Of a stretch of 5,420 bases of DNA, positions 1 through 5,420 are shown piece after piece. The notes beneath the pieces were generated by a model that saw only the letters and a list, made by a program, of their open reading frames with translations, ran no database searches and was not told the DNA's origin. Source of the DNA: Bacillota bacterium (GTDB taxonomy: Bacteria; Bacillota; Syntrophomonadia; Syntrophomonadales; Syntrophomonadaceae). The stretch covers positions 1 to 5,420 of the forward strand of contig JAGFXV010000127.1 of NCBI GenBank assembly GCA_017861475.1. The letters run 5' to 3'. Position 1 is the first letter of the stretch; each line of letters begins with the position of its first letter. The position numbers and the translations under genes are program-made.

Positions 1-905
1 AAAATGCTGGCGCCTTTTTCTTTTCCCGGTGTAATTGCCTTGGGCATAACATTTATACAATGCATGCAACGTGAGCAGTCCTCAGCAATAACAGATAACT
101 CTTTGGTCTCTGCATTGAATTCCAGACAACGGGTCGGACATTTATCGCAGACAGCCCTTTGGATGTTAAGACCGCTTTCGGCATAAGCTTTAACTTCATC
201 CTGATCGATTATGATGGTATCACGCCAGGTTCCAATAACTGAACAATCAGCGCGAGCAATAGATGCTACGCAATCATTGGCACAACCGGACATTTTAATT
301 TTAAATTTATAAGGCCACATGGGACGGTGCAACTCATCCTGGAATTCGTTGGTGAGATCATAACACATATCCAGCGTATCGTAACAGGCATATTCACAAC
401 GACCGGGTCCAACGCAGCAACTGGGTGAACGCAGATCGGAACCGGAGCCGCCCAGGTCATATCCGGCCTCACTCAATTCATCAAAAGTCGGTTGTAATTC
501 TGCAGTTTTTGTTCCAAGCAAGATAATATCACCGGTTGATCCGTGCATGTTGGTCAAGCCGCTGCCGTGTTTTTCCCAAATGTCACATATCTCTCGAAGC
601 GCCTCCGTAGTATAGAACCAACCGCTGGGCTGATTTACACGTACGGTATGAAATTCTTTTAAATTGGGAAACTCTTCACCCAGATCTGTGTAACGGCCAA
701 TTACTCCGCCGCCGTAGCCTCTTACACCAACAATGCCGCCATGTTTCCAATGACCGGTTTTGTCTTCGTAGGAACGTTCCAGCAGACCCAGCAGATCATC
801 AGCTGCTTCGTTTTTGGCCGCAGCCCGTTTTATCTCGGTAACAAAACTTGGCCATGGACCTTTTTCCAGTTCATCCAACTGGGGCGTTTTTCTATCTTCG
901 GACAT
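1..905 (-). CDS. dsrA: Dissimilatory sulfite reductase alpha subunit (DsrA), 3' end cut by window edge
   Basis: DsrA pairs with DsrB in the cytoplasmic siroheme enzyme that reduces sulfite toward sulfide (or DsrC-bound trisulfide). The frame is open from ATG 905 to the window edge, about 301 residues; family members are roughly 400 or more, so the C-terminal quarter and dsrB should lie beyond position 1. Visible hallmarks: [16 protein letters not shown] near residue 11, [21 protein letters not shown] around 56-75, [15 protein letters not shown] at 86-100. The siroheme-[4Fe-4S] cysteines fit C164-x5-C170 and C208-x3-C212. K200/K202/K204 just before them, with R89 and R169, match the basic sulfite-binding residues of the family. 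The inserted ferredoxin domain shows C253, C256, C260 and then C277-x2-C280-x2-C283. The ATG is set by an AGGAGGG ribosome site 6 nt upstream. One oddity is SGCANDC at 206-212 where many DsrA proteins have SGCPNDC. The family call is secure; whether it works reductively is inferred. Confidence 0.97.
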   Translation of the reverse strand, partial: MSEDRKTPQLDELEKGPWPSFVTEIKRAAAKNEAADDLLGLLERSYEDKTGHWKHGGIVGVRGYGGGVIGRYTDLGEEFPNLKEFHTVRVNQPSGWFYTTEALREICDIWEKHGSGLTNMHGSTGDIILLGTKTAELQPTFDELSEAGYDLGGSGSDLRSPSCCVGPGRCEYACYDTLDMCYDLTNEFQDELHRPMWPYKFKIKMSGCANDCVASIARADCSVIGTWRDTIIIDQDEVKAYAESGLNIQRAVCDKCPTRCLEFNAETKELSVIAEDCSRCMHCINVMPKAITPGKEKGASI

Positions 906-911
906 ATTCAA

Positions 912-918
912 CCCTCCT
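912..918 (-). promoter_or_regulatory. Ribosome binding site of dsrA
   Basis: Read on the minus strand this is AGGAGGG, followed by a 6-nt spacer (TTGAAT) and the ATG at 905. It fixes the dsrA start and lies inside the 32-nt gap after the ferredoxin stop codon, supporting co-transcription with efficient independent translation initiation. Confidence 0.85.
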
Positions 919-937
919 GTTTGTTTTTAGTTGGTGA

Positions 938-1132
938 CTACATTTCAACAACAGTAATTGCACCTGATTCGCATACTGATGTGCAGGCCTCACAGCCCAT
1001 ACATTCGCACTCGTCCCCGGTTACATATGTCTTGTTTTTGTCTTCTTTAAAAGTCAGCAGACGTGCAGGGCAGCCTTCGGCGCACAAATTGCAGCCGGTG
1101 CAAGTATCCTCGTCTATGGAAACGATAAACAT
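938..1132 (-). CDS. 2[4Fe-4S] ferredoxin encoded directly upstream of dsrA
   Basis: A 64-residue soluble bacterial-type ferredoxin, an electron carrier in the cytoplasm. It holds two cluster motifs: C11-x2-C14-x2-C17-x3-C21-Pro and C44-x2-C47-x2-C50-x3-C54. The second lacks the usual proline after its last cysteine (E55 instead), and an extra cysteine, C42, precedes it (CECMGC). The protein is rich in acidic residues, as is usual for ferredoxins. The ATG at 1132 follows a perfect AAGGAGGT site with a 10-nt spacer, and the TAG stop is 32 nt before dsrA. This position makes it a candidate electron donor to the DsrAB enzyme, or a partner of the flavoprotein encoded just upstream; the physiological partner cannot be read from the sequence. 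Ferredoxin genes occur near dsr genes in other sulfate reducers, so the association itself is plausible. No signal peptide or extra domain is seen. Confidence 0.93.
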   Translation of the reverse strand: MFIVSIDEDTCTGCNLCAEGCPARLLTFKEDKNKTYVTGDECECMGCEACTSVCESGAITVVEM

Positions 1133-1142
1133 TCCTTATTGC

Positions 1143-1150
1143 ACCTCCTT
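1143..1150 (-). promoter_or_regulatory. Ribosome binding site of the ferredoxin gene
   Basis: On the minus strand the sequence is AAGGAGGT, a full match to the anti-Shine-Dalgarno core, 10 nt before the ATG at 1132. It is the strongest ribosome site in the window, suggesting high translation of the ferredoxin. Confidence 0.88.
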
Positions 1151-1154
1151 CTAA

Positions 1155-1172
1155 TTATTTAATCGTTAACAA
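1155..1172. promoter_or_regulatory. Candidate Rex-type (NADH/NAD+ sensing) operator before fdx-dsrA
   Basis: On the minus strand the site reads TTGTTAACGATTAAATAA. The clostridial Rex operator is known as TTGTTAA-N4-TTAACAA. Here the first half-site matches 7 of 7 and the second 5 of 7. It sits just upstream of the ferredoxin ribosome site and downstream of the best promoter candidate, where a bound repressor would block transcription. AT-rich DNA gives such matches by chance, and no rex gene is in the window, so this is tentative. Confidence 0.3.
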
Positions 1173-1218
1173 ACGCTATAATGAATCAAAAGCTTGTTAA
1201 AACTATTTTATTCACATG

Positions 1219-1247
1219 TTTATAATCCAAGTTAAACATCCTGCCAT
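1219..1247 (-). promoter_or_regulatory. Possible sigma-A-like promoter for fdx-dsrA
   Basis: On the minus strand ATGGCA (1247-1242, 4/6 to TTGACA) is followed after 17 nt by TATAAA (1224-1219, 5/6 to TATAAT). Transcription would begin near 1212, giving a leader of about 80 nt before the ferredoxin ATG. It lies in the 172-nt AT-rich intergenic gap (1133-1304), the only long non-coding stretch of the window. No clear rho-independent terminator closes the upstream gene, so read-through from the upstream operon may also supply transcripts. Confidence 0.35.
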
Positions 1248-1254
1248 AAAATTG

Positions 1255-1272
1255 TAAAATATTAATACTTTA
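1255..1272. repeat. Near-perfect 18-bp AT-rich palindrome
   Basis: TAAAATATTAATACTTTA is an inverted repeat centred between 1263 and 1264 with 8 of 9 base pairs matching (mismatch 1259/1268). It lies just upstream of the -35 element of the candidate fdx-dsrA promoter, where an activator or repressor could bind. It has no spacer loop and no T-run, so it is not a terminator. AT-rich sequence makes chance palindromes common; a function is not shown. Confidence 0.3.
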
Positions 1273-1304
1273 TGTTTGCGATTAAATCCGCTTATAACCA
1301 TCAA

Positions 1305-2969
1305 TCACCAGCCTGACAAACCGCCTTCCAGATAAGCGGCATTATCAAGCCCTACCGAATGGAGAAAACAAGTGGCATCATAGCTTCTGATTCCCAGGCC
1401 GCAAAAGACGATGACCGGCATATCTTCCGGTATTTCATTATATCTCCGGCGTAATTCAGCGGCCGGTATGACCAGCACATTTTGTTCCTGCAGCGGTTTG
1501 GCCTGAATTTCATCTGCCTCCCGTATATCTAGAAAACATAATGGGATTTCTTTCTTCATTTGTTCAACTGCCAGAGGCGACAATCCATGTGCCAGCCCGG
1601 CCCGCTTGTTCTCCAGCGTATTGGCCGCGTGGATGGCTATGTCCATCGCTTCTGCGAAGGGAGGCGCATAACCCATATCCAGGTTGGCAATATCTTTAAG
1701 ACAGGCTCCAAACTTCATAGCTGTACCCAATACATCCAGTCGTTTTATGGCTTCACCCGCTCCGCAAACCTGCGTTCCGAGCAACTTCCCGGAATTCCTG
1801 TCAGCAATTAATTTGATGGTGACCGTAGCATGCAACGGATAATAATGCGGAGCATCATGCCCTGCAACGATGGCGCTTATCACCTCGTATCCCTGCATGA
1901 TTGCCTCTTGTTCACCCAAACCGGTTCTGCCTATATTTAAATCAAACGATTGCAGAACCGTTGTTCCCGTTACCGCAGAAAACTCAGTTTTAAGTCCGGC
2001 AATATTGTTGGCTACTACCCGGCCTTGCTTATTGGCAGTAGAGGCCAGCGGAATGTAGACCTCCCGACCGCTGATTTGATTCACCTGGCTGGCACAATCC
2101 CCGGCAGCAAAGATACACGGATCACTGGTTTGTAAATAAGCATCCACTTTGATTGCCCCGCTGTCGGCTATCGTCAAACCTGCTGCCCGGGCCAGTTCAA
2201 CCCGGGGGCGAACCCCGGCAGCCACTACTACCGCTTCCGCATCTAGTTCACCTGATCCGGTACTGATACTGGTTACCTTGCCGTCAGAACCGGCATTAAA
2301 TGCTTCCGCCCGACAATTAAGATATAGTTCAATTTTGCGTTGTTTCATCTGACGTTCAATCAGTCGAGCCATGTCCGCATCGACAAGCTTGGGCAGAACC
2401 TGCTGACCGGCCTCACAAACTGTTACTTTCATACGACGAGCGGCCAAGGCATCGGCTACTTCCATGCCGATCACGCCGGCTCCTATTATGGCAACACTTT
2501 TTACACCGCCTGCGTTCAGATATTCCTGAATTCTTTGTACGTCCTGGGGCTTATGCAACTTGAAAACTCCAGGCAGGTCAATTCCCTTGATAGGGGGTAT
2601 GACCGCTTCGGCTCCGGTTGTCAGGACCAGATAATCATATTCCAGTTCACTGTATTCCTGGTTTATTTGATTGACGATTTGAACCCTTTTTTGGTCGCGA
2701 TTAATGGTCACAGCCCGGCAGCCGGTCATAACCCTGACGTCTTTGCGGCTTTGGAAAAACTGACTGTCCCGGGCCACGCCGTAAGAAGTTGAATACAAAC
2801 TATCAAATTGCGGAATCAGTCTCCCCAGATAAAAAGGCATCCCACAAGCTCCGAAGGAAATCATGTCCCCTTGCTCGACGATGGTGATTTCAGCGTTTTG
2901 CATCAGACGGCGCAGACGGGCAGCGGTTTTGGGGCCGGCTGCTGTACCGCCGATAATGACGACTTTCAT
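1305..2969 (-). CDS. CoA-disulfide reductase / NADH-dependent persulfide reductase with C-terminal rhodanese domain
   Basis: A 554-residue cytoplasmic flavoprotein of the CoADR-rhodanese (Npsr) family. Known members use NAD(P)H and FAD to reduce CoA disulfide, CoA or glutathione persulfide, or polysulfide. The FAD motif is GGTAAGPKTAARLRR at 7-21. The redox-active cysteine is C42 in SFGACGMPFYLG. The NAD motif GAGVIGME at 163-170 is followed by acidic E186, suggesting an NADH preference. The second FAD motif is IFAAGDCA at 286-293. The dimerisation domain spans about 325-450 and carries the expected tyrosines Y377 (HYYP) and Y434 (GYAPPF). The rhodanese domain, about 465-554, has DIRE at 481-484 and the catalytic loop C523-GLGIRS, and ends right after GGLSGW. 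Total length is near that of known fusions. I chose ATG 2969, which has a GGGGAG ribosome site, over an in-frame GTG at 2993 that has none. The gene follows the DsrK-like gene by 56 nt without a terminator. The exact substrate is not determinable. Confidence 0.93.
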   Translation of the reverse strand: MKVVIIGGTAAGPKTAARLRRLMQNAEITIVEQGDMISFGACGMPFYLGRLIPQFDSLYSTSYGVARDSQFFQSRKDVRVMTGCRAVTINRDQKRVQIVNQINQEYSELEYDYLVLTTGAEAVIPPIKGIDLPGVFKLHKPQDVQRIQEYLNAGGVKSVAIIGAGVIGMEVADALAARRMKVTVCEAGQQVLPKLVDADMARLIERQMKQRKIELYLNCRAEAFNAGSDGKVTSISTGSGELDAEAVVVAAGVRPRVELARAAGLTIADSGAIKVDAYLQTSDPCIFAAGDCASQVNQISGREVYIPLASTANKQGRVVANNIAGLKTEFSAVTGTTVLQSFDLNIGRTGLGEQEAIMQGYEVISAIVAGHDAPHYYPLHATVTIKLIADRNSGKLLGTQVCGAGEAIKRLDVLGTAMKFGACLKDIANLDMGYAPPFAEAMDIAIHAANTLENKRAGLAHGLSPLAVEQMKKEIPLCFLDIREADEIQAKPLQEQNVLVIPAAELRRRYNEIPEDMPVIVFCGLGIRSYDATCFLHSVGLDNAAYLEGGLSGW

Positions 2970-2977
2970 CTCTTTCA

Positions 2978-2985
2978 CTCCCCTT
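2978..2985 (-). promoter_or_regulatory. Ribosome binding site deciding the flavoprotein start
   Basis: On the minus strand AAGGGGAG lies 8 nt before ATG 2969. The alternative in-frame GTG at 2993 is upstream of this site and is preceded by AATATCA with no ribosome-site match. The ATG also places the FAD-binding strand (MKVVIIGG) at the very N-terminus, as is normal for the family. Confidence 0.75.
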
Positions 2986-3025
2986 TCCCGCACTGATATT
3001 AGTAAATCAAAATAAACTCAAATAT

Positions 3026-4633
3026 CTATTCTGCCAAAAACTCAAGGTAAGGCCTGTCGATACTGGCCAGTGCATTAACCATCAATTCAACAATACCTCC
3101 ATACTGAAGATTAAATTTGTCTGTCGCCTTGTAATAATGCAGGAGCTCGCGAATGGTTCCCTTGCAGTTTGAACATGGTGCACAAACGTATTTAGGTATG
3201 GAATTGTCAGCGATGCTTTCCGGAAATGCCCGCAGGATTTGATCGAATTTCATACGGGCACTGACTTTGTCACGGAATTGAGGGAAATTCGGACTGGTCA
3301 TAATGGCAAACCCGCTGCCGCCGCCGCAGCAATAGTTATCTACCCCGTGCGGAGTCATTTCCCGGAACTGCGGGGCAATGACTTTCAGGATATCCCGTTG
3401 AGGCTGAACGATTCCCATTTGTCTGACCATATTGCAAGGATCATGCAGCGTTACCGGGAAATTGTTCTTGGACGGATCGAATTTCAAACGACCCGTTTTC
3501 ACCAAATCCCACAAGATTGGCAGGAAACTCTCCACGGGTACTTTATCATTCGCTGAAGTCATGCGGTCGGTTACGATCCCGGCAGATTTATGGGCATGGC
3601 CGCACTCGCCGATGACAATGCGTCTGACTCCCAGATCTTTGGCCGCCTGCATCTGACGCATGGCGATTTTTTTGGCTTGAGCATCATCATACCAGATCCC
3701 GTAATTGACACTGTCATAACCCATCATATCGCTGCTGAGGGTCCAATCAACCCCGGCCTCCTCAAAAAGAATGGCAAAGGCGGCTGGATTCTCCGGCCAG
3801 GCGACAAATTCACCGGCATTGTGGATAAGCAGAATATCTGCTCCTTTTTTATTAATGGGAATCTTCACCTTGCGCCCAATCCGGTCTTCAATATCCTCTT
3901 CCAGGAATTCCACCATGTCAACAAAGGCAGCTTTGTTTATACCGGTCGATGATCCGGTCTTCAGTTGCAGCATCGTTCCTTTGTCATGCAGAGGAGTAGG
4001 GGCTATTCCCATTTCCTGACTGAATATTTTGCGTATTTCCTTGGCAAACAGTGAATTATCAAGACCTAGCGGACAGGTCTGGGCACAACGCCGGCATAAA
4101 TTACAACGGTAGGCCAGTTCGCCCAGTCTGGCTATGGTTTCCCAGTTAACTTCCATATCAGCCCCGGTAAACTTTTTAAACAATTTGCCGCCGCTGGTAA
4201 AGTAATTGTTATAAATCTTGCGAAAAGCATCGGCACGGAAAATAGGACGATACAGTTCATTATCGCCGGATGCTTTATAAACATGACAGGCATCGGAACA
4301 GGTATTGCATTTGGCGCAGTAATCGAAGGATAGTTTCAGAGGCTGCAAGACCCCGTTGTTGGAATCCTGGAATACCTTTTCCAGACCTTTCAGGAACTTG
4401 TTAACAAATTCAACTTCTTCTTCTTTGGTTTTAGGGCGCTGTAATGTATCAATTCCTACACATCCATCCAGGGATGTGCAATATTTTTCTCTCCATTCAG
4501 GTTTCACCGGGGGAAAATCAGGCTCCATTCCTGGTTGATCGTAAGGATAACTTAAAGGCATCAAATGGTCGAGCCGGATTAATTGTTCGGCTGGTTTTCC
4601 CAGATCTTTCGGTTTCAGATTATTATGACTCAC
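3026..4633 (-). CDS. DsrK/HdrD-like iron-sulfur protein with CCG domain (menaquinone-linked thiol/disulfide oxidoreductase subunit)
   Basis: A 535-residue cytoplasmic catalytic subunit related to DsrK, TmcB and HdrD, which with a membrane cytochrome b exchanges electrons between menaquinone and a thiol/disulfide partner (DsrC trisulfide is proposed for DsrMK). Two ferredoxin-type clusters are visible: C106-x2-C109-x2-C112-x3-C116 and C177-x2-C180-x2-C183-x3-C187-Pro. The C-terminal half has GECGH with C344, HDPC with C400, the double cysteine C435-C436 (NYCCGGGSG) and C484-x2-C487-x2-C490. This is one CCG domain expected to hold the noncubane [4Fe-4S] centre. The gap from C436 to C484 (47 residues) is longer than the 35-36 of the classical Hdr motif, and C490 is additional. 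The start is a GTG, bounded by an in-frame TAG nine codons upstream and preceded by AAAGGGG. It lies 25 nt after the cytochrome b gene. True DsrK and paralogues such as TmcB cannot be separated without a tree, so no symbol is given. Confidence 0.92.
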   Translation of the reverse strand: MSHNNLKPKDLGKPAEQLIRLDHLMPLSYPYDQPGMEPDFPPVKPEWREKYCTSLDGCVGIDTLQRPKTKEEEVEFVNKFLKGLEKVFQDSNNGVLQPLKLSFDYCAKCNTCSDACHVYKASGDNELYRPIFRADAFRKIYNNYFTSGGKLFKKFTGADMEVNWETIARLGELAYRCNLCRRCAQTCPLGLDNSLFAKEIRKIFSQEMGIAPTPLHDKGTMLQLKTGSSTGINKAAFVDMVEFLEEDIEDRIGRKVKIPINKKGADILLIHNAGEFVAWPENPAAFAILFEEAGVDWTLSSDMMGYDSVNYGIWYDDAQAKKIAMRQMQAAKDLGVRRIVIGECGHAHKSAGIVTDRMTSANDKVPVESFLPILWDLVKTGRLKFDPSKNNFPVTLHDPCNMVRQMGIVQPQRDILKVIAPQFREMTPHGVDNYCCGGGSGFAIMTSPNFPQFRDKVSARMKFDQILRAFPESIADNSIPKYVCAPCSNCKGTIRELLHYYKATDKFNLQYGGIVELMVNALASIDRPYLEFLAE

Positions 4634-4641
4634 TGTATTTA

Positions 4642-4648
4642 CCCCTTT
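4642..4648 (-). promoter_or_regulatory. Ribosome binding site of the DsrK-like gene (GTG start)
   Basis: On the minus strand AAAGGGG ends 8 nt before the GTG at 4633, with a second purine block AGGAG immediately before it (4653-4649). An in-frame TAG at 4652-4654 rules out a longer protein, and no ATG occurs before residue 25, so the GTG is the only reasonable start. Confidence 0.7.
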
Positions 4649-4658
4649 CTCCTAAGGT

Positions 4659-5420
4659 TTATTTCTCTGTCGTCGTAGGTGTCTGAATATGCGGTGCCGA
4701 CCATTTGGTTAAAGGACGATTCTCCAGAGCCCTTTTAACTTTTTGTTCCATCTCGCTGCCCGACACATTCGGTTCATTCTCCCAGAGAATTTTATGATAA
4801 GTGAAGTATTTTCCGACATAATGGCTCATTTTGCTCAGCGGTATGTAAACAAAGGTTACCGCCAGCAGGAGTAGATGTATCGTTAAAGCCGTTGTCGGTA
4901 CAATCGAAAGGGTAAGTGCCTGCCCGGTTGTGTGGCGGGCAGTAGTGAAAGTCAGATCCGGACTCCAAATGATGATTCCGCTGACCAAAGTTACCAGCAA
5001 GAGCAACAGGTTGAAATATTCCTGCGGAGTTGTATATTTGCTTAGAATTGGATCAAACATCCTGCGCAGAAGGAGAAATGCGGCTCCGATGGCGGTCATA
5101 AACAAACCGACCACACCGGTAAAAATGGTTAAGTAATAAAGTATCGCCGTCCACCACATAGCGTGCATACTTACTGATAATCCGGCAAATTCCGTTAAAG
5201 CACCAGCCACCAGGAAAAAGGTCCAGGCAATCAGAAAATAAATACCCAGATGAAAAGCATAGGAAATCCACCAGAAGGAACGTTGATTATCAAACAGCTT
5301 TTTTATAAACAACATTTCCTTCATCATATCGATAAGCTCCGACGCTTTCGATATCTGACGGGGTTTTCGCCACCATTCCGTTTCCTCCATGTAAGATCCC
5401 CCGTATTGATGCCGTCCCTT
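4659..5420 (-). CDS. NarI/HdrE/DsrM-like membrane cytochrome b, 5' end outside window
   Basis: Membrane subunit of the NarI (nitrate reductase gamma) family, partner of the DsrK-like protein, expected to bind haem b and react with menaquinone. Numbering from the ATG at 5390, four hydrophobic segments are seen at about 40-66, 78-108, 126-142 and 165-185, then a cytoplasmic tail ending PTTTEK. Histidines H172 and H190 are 18 apart, the spacing of the C-terminal haem ligands of NarI (H187/H205). H47 (AFHLG) is a likely opposite ligand. The ATG at 5390 would give 243 residues, but the frame stays open to the window edge with ten more codons (KGRHQYGGSY). I recall similar residues inside longer relatives, where they follow an N-terminal membrane helix. 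DsrM-type proteins are usually longer, so I treat this as 5'-partial. A GGGGGA block 6 nt before the ATG leaves a short form possible. The TAA stop is 25 nt before the next gene. Confidence 0.88.
   Translation of the reverse strand, partial: KGRHQYGGSYMEETEWWRKPRQISKASELIDMMKEMLFIKKLFDNQRSFWWISYAFHLGIYFLIAWTFFLVAGALTEFAGLSVSMHAMWWTAILYYLTIFTGVVGLFMTAIGAAFLLLRRMFDPILSKYTTPQEYFNLLLLLVTLVSGIIIWSPDLTFTTARHTTGQALTLSIVPTTALTIHLLLLAVTFVYIPLSKMSHYVGKYFTYHKILWENEPNVSGSEMEQKVKRALENRPLTKWSAPHIQTPTTTEK

Noticed and set aside
266..472. 68-codon minus-strand frame inside dsrA
   Set aside because: It lies in another frame within dsrA, which is unambiguous by its cysteine motifs and continuous reading frame.
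741..1154. 137-codon open frame on the plus strand
   Set aside because: It runs antisense across the dsrA 5' end and the whole ferredoxin gene, has no ribosome site and no recognisable domain; it mirrors the coding bias of the minus-strand genes.
1177..1182. Perfect TATAAT on the plus strand
   Set aside because: No -35 element at proper spacing and no plus-strand gene downstream; expected by chance in this AT-rich gap.
1278..1291. Small hairpin GCG(G)AT/ATCGC shortly after the flavoprotein stop as a terminator
   Set aside because: The stem is only about five pairs with a bulge, and on the minus strand it is followed by AAACATAAAG rather than a T-run.
2340..2792. 150-codon open frame on the plus strand
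   Set aside because: Fully antisense to the flavoprotein gene, which has complete cofactor and active-site motifs; no family resemblance in the plus-strand product.
2970..3025. Terminator or promoter between the DsrK-like and flavoprotein genes
   Set aside because: The 56-nt gap shows no hairpin with T-run and no convincing -35/-10 pair; only the ribosome site is supported.
3590..3952. 120-codon open frame on the plus strand
   Set aside because: Antisense shadow of the DsrK-like gene with no recognisable domain.
1..5420. Mobile elements, CRISPR arrays, tRNA or rRNA genes
   Set aside because: No transposase-like coding, terminal repeats, regularly spaced repeats or RNA gene cores were seen; coding genes fill nearly all of the window.

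Overview
This window is part of a dissimilatory sulfur-metabolism locus with every gene on the minus strand. Read in the direction of transcription (high to low coordinates) it encodes: the C-terminal part of a NarI/HdrE/DsrM-type membrane cytochrome b (4659-5420, 5' end outside the window); a DsrK/HdrD-type iron-sulfur protein with a CCG catalytic domain (3026-4633); a coenzyme A-disulfide/NADH-dependent persulfide reductase fused to a C-terminal rhodanese domain (1305-2969); a 64-residue 2[4Fe-4S] ferredoxin (938-1132); and the first ~301 residues of the dissimilatory sulfite reductase alpha subunit, dsrA (1-905, 3' end outside the window). No convincing gene lies on the plus strand; the plus-strand open frames are antisense shadows.

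The DsrA sequence, the DsrMK-like pair without DsrJOP-type genes between it and the downstream genes, the strong AAGGAGGT-type ribosome binding sites and the intermediate base composition suggest a Gram-positive sulfate/sulfite-reducing or syntrophic clostridium (Desulfotomaculum/Peptococcaceae-like). This is inference from gene content, not a phylogenetic result.

Layout: the cytochrome b and DsrK-like genes are 25 nt apart, and the DsrK-like and flavoprotein genes 56 nt apart, with no visible terminator, so the three probably form one transcript. A 172-nt AT-rich gap (1133-1304) follows. It holds a modest sigma-A-like promoter, a near-perfect AT-rich palindrome and a sequence resembling the clostridial Rex operator, so ferredoxin-dsrA may have its own redox-sensitive promoter. 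Ferredoxin and dsrA are 32 nt apart and surely co-transcribed.

Likely cooperation: the membrane pair exchanges electrons between the menaquinone pool and a cytoplasmic thiol/disulfide or DsrC-type substrate; the rhodanese-fused flavoprotein moves or reduces sulfane sulfur (persulfide, polysulfide, CoA persulfide) with NAD(P)H; the ferredoxin may feed electrons to sulfite reductase; DsrA with DsrB (expected just beyond position 1) reduces sulfite. The most interesting point is the persulfide-reductase/rhodanese fusion placed between a DsrMK-like module and fdx-dsrA, which suggests a link between sulfite reduction and sulfane-sulfur handling.
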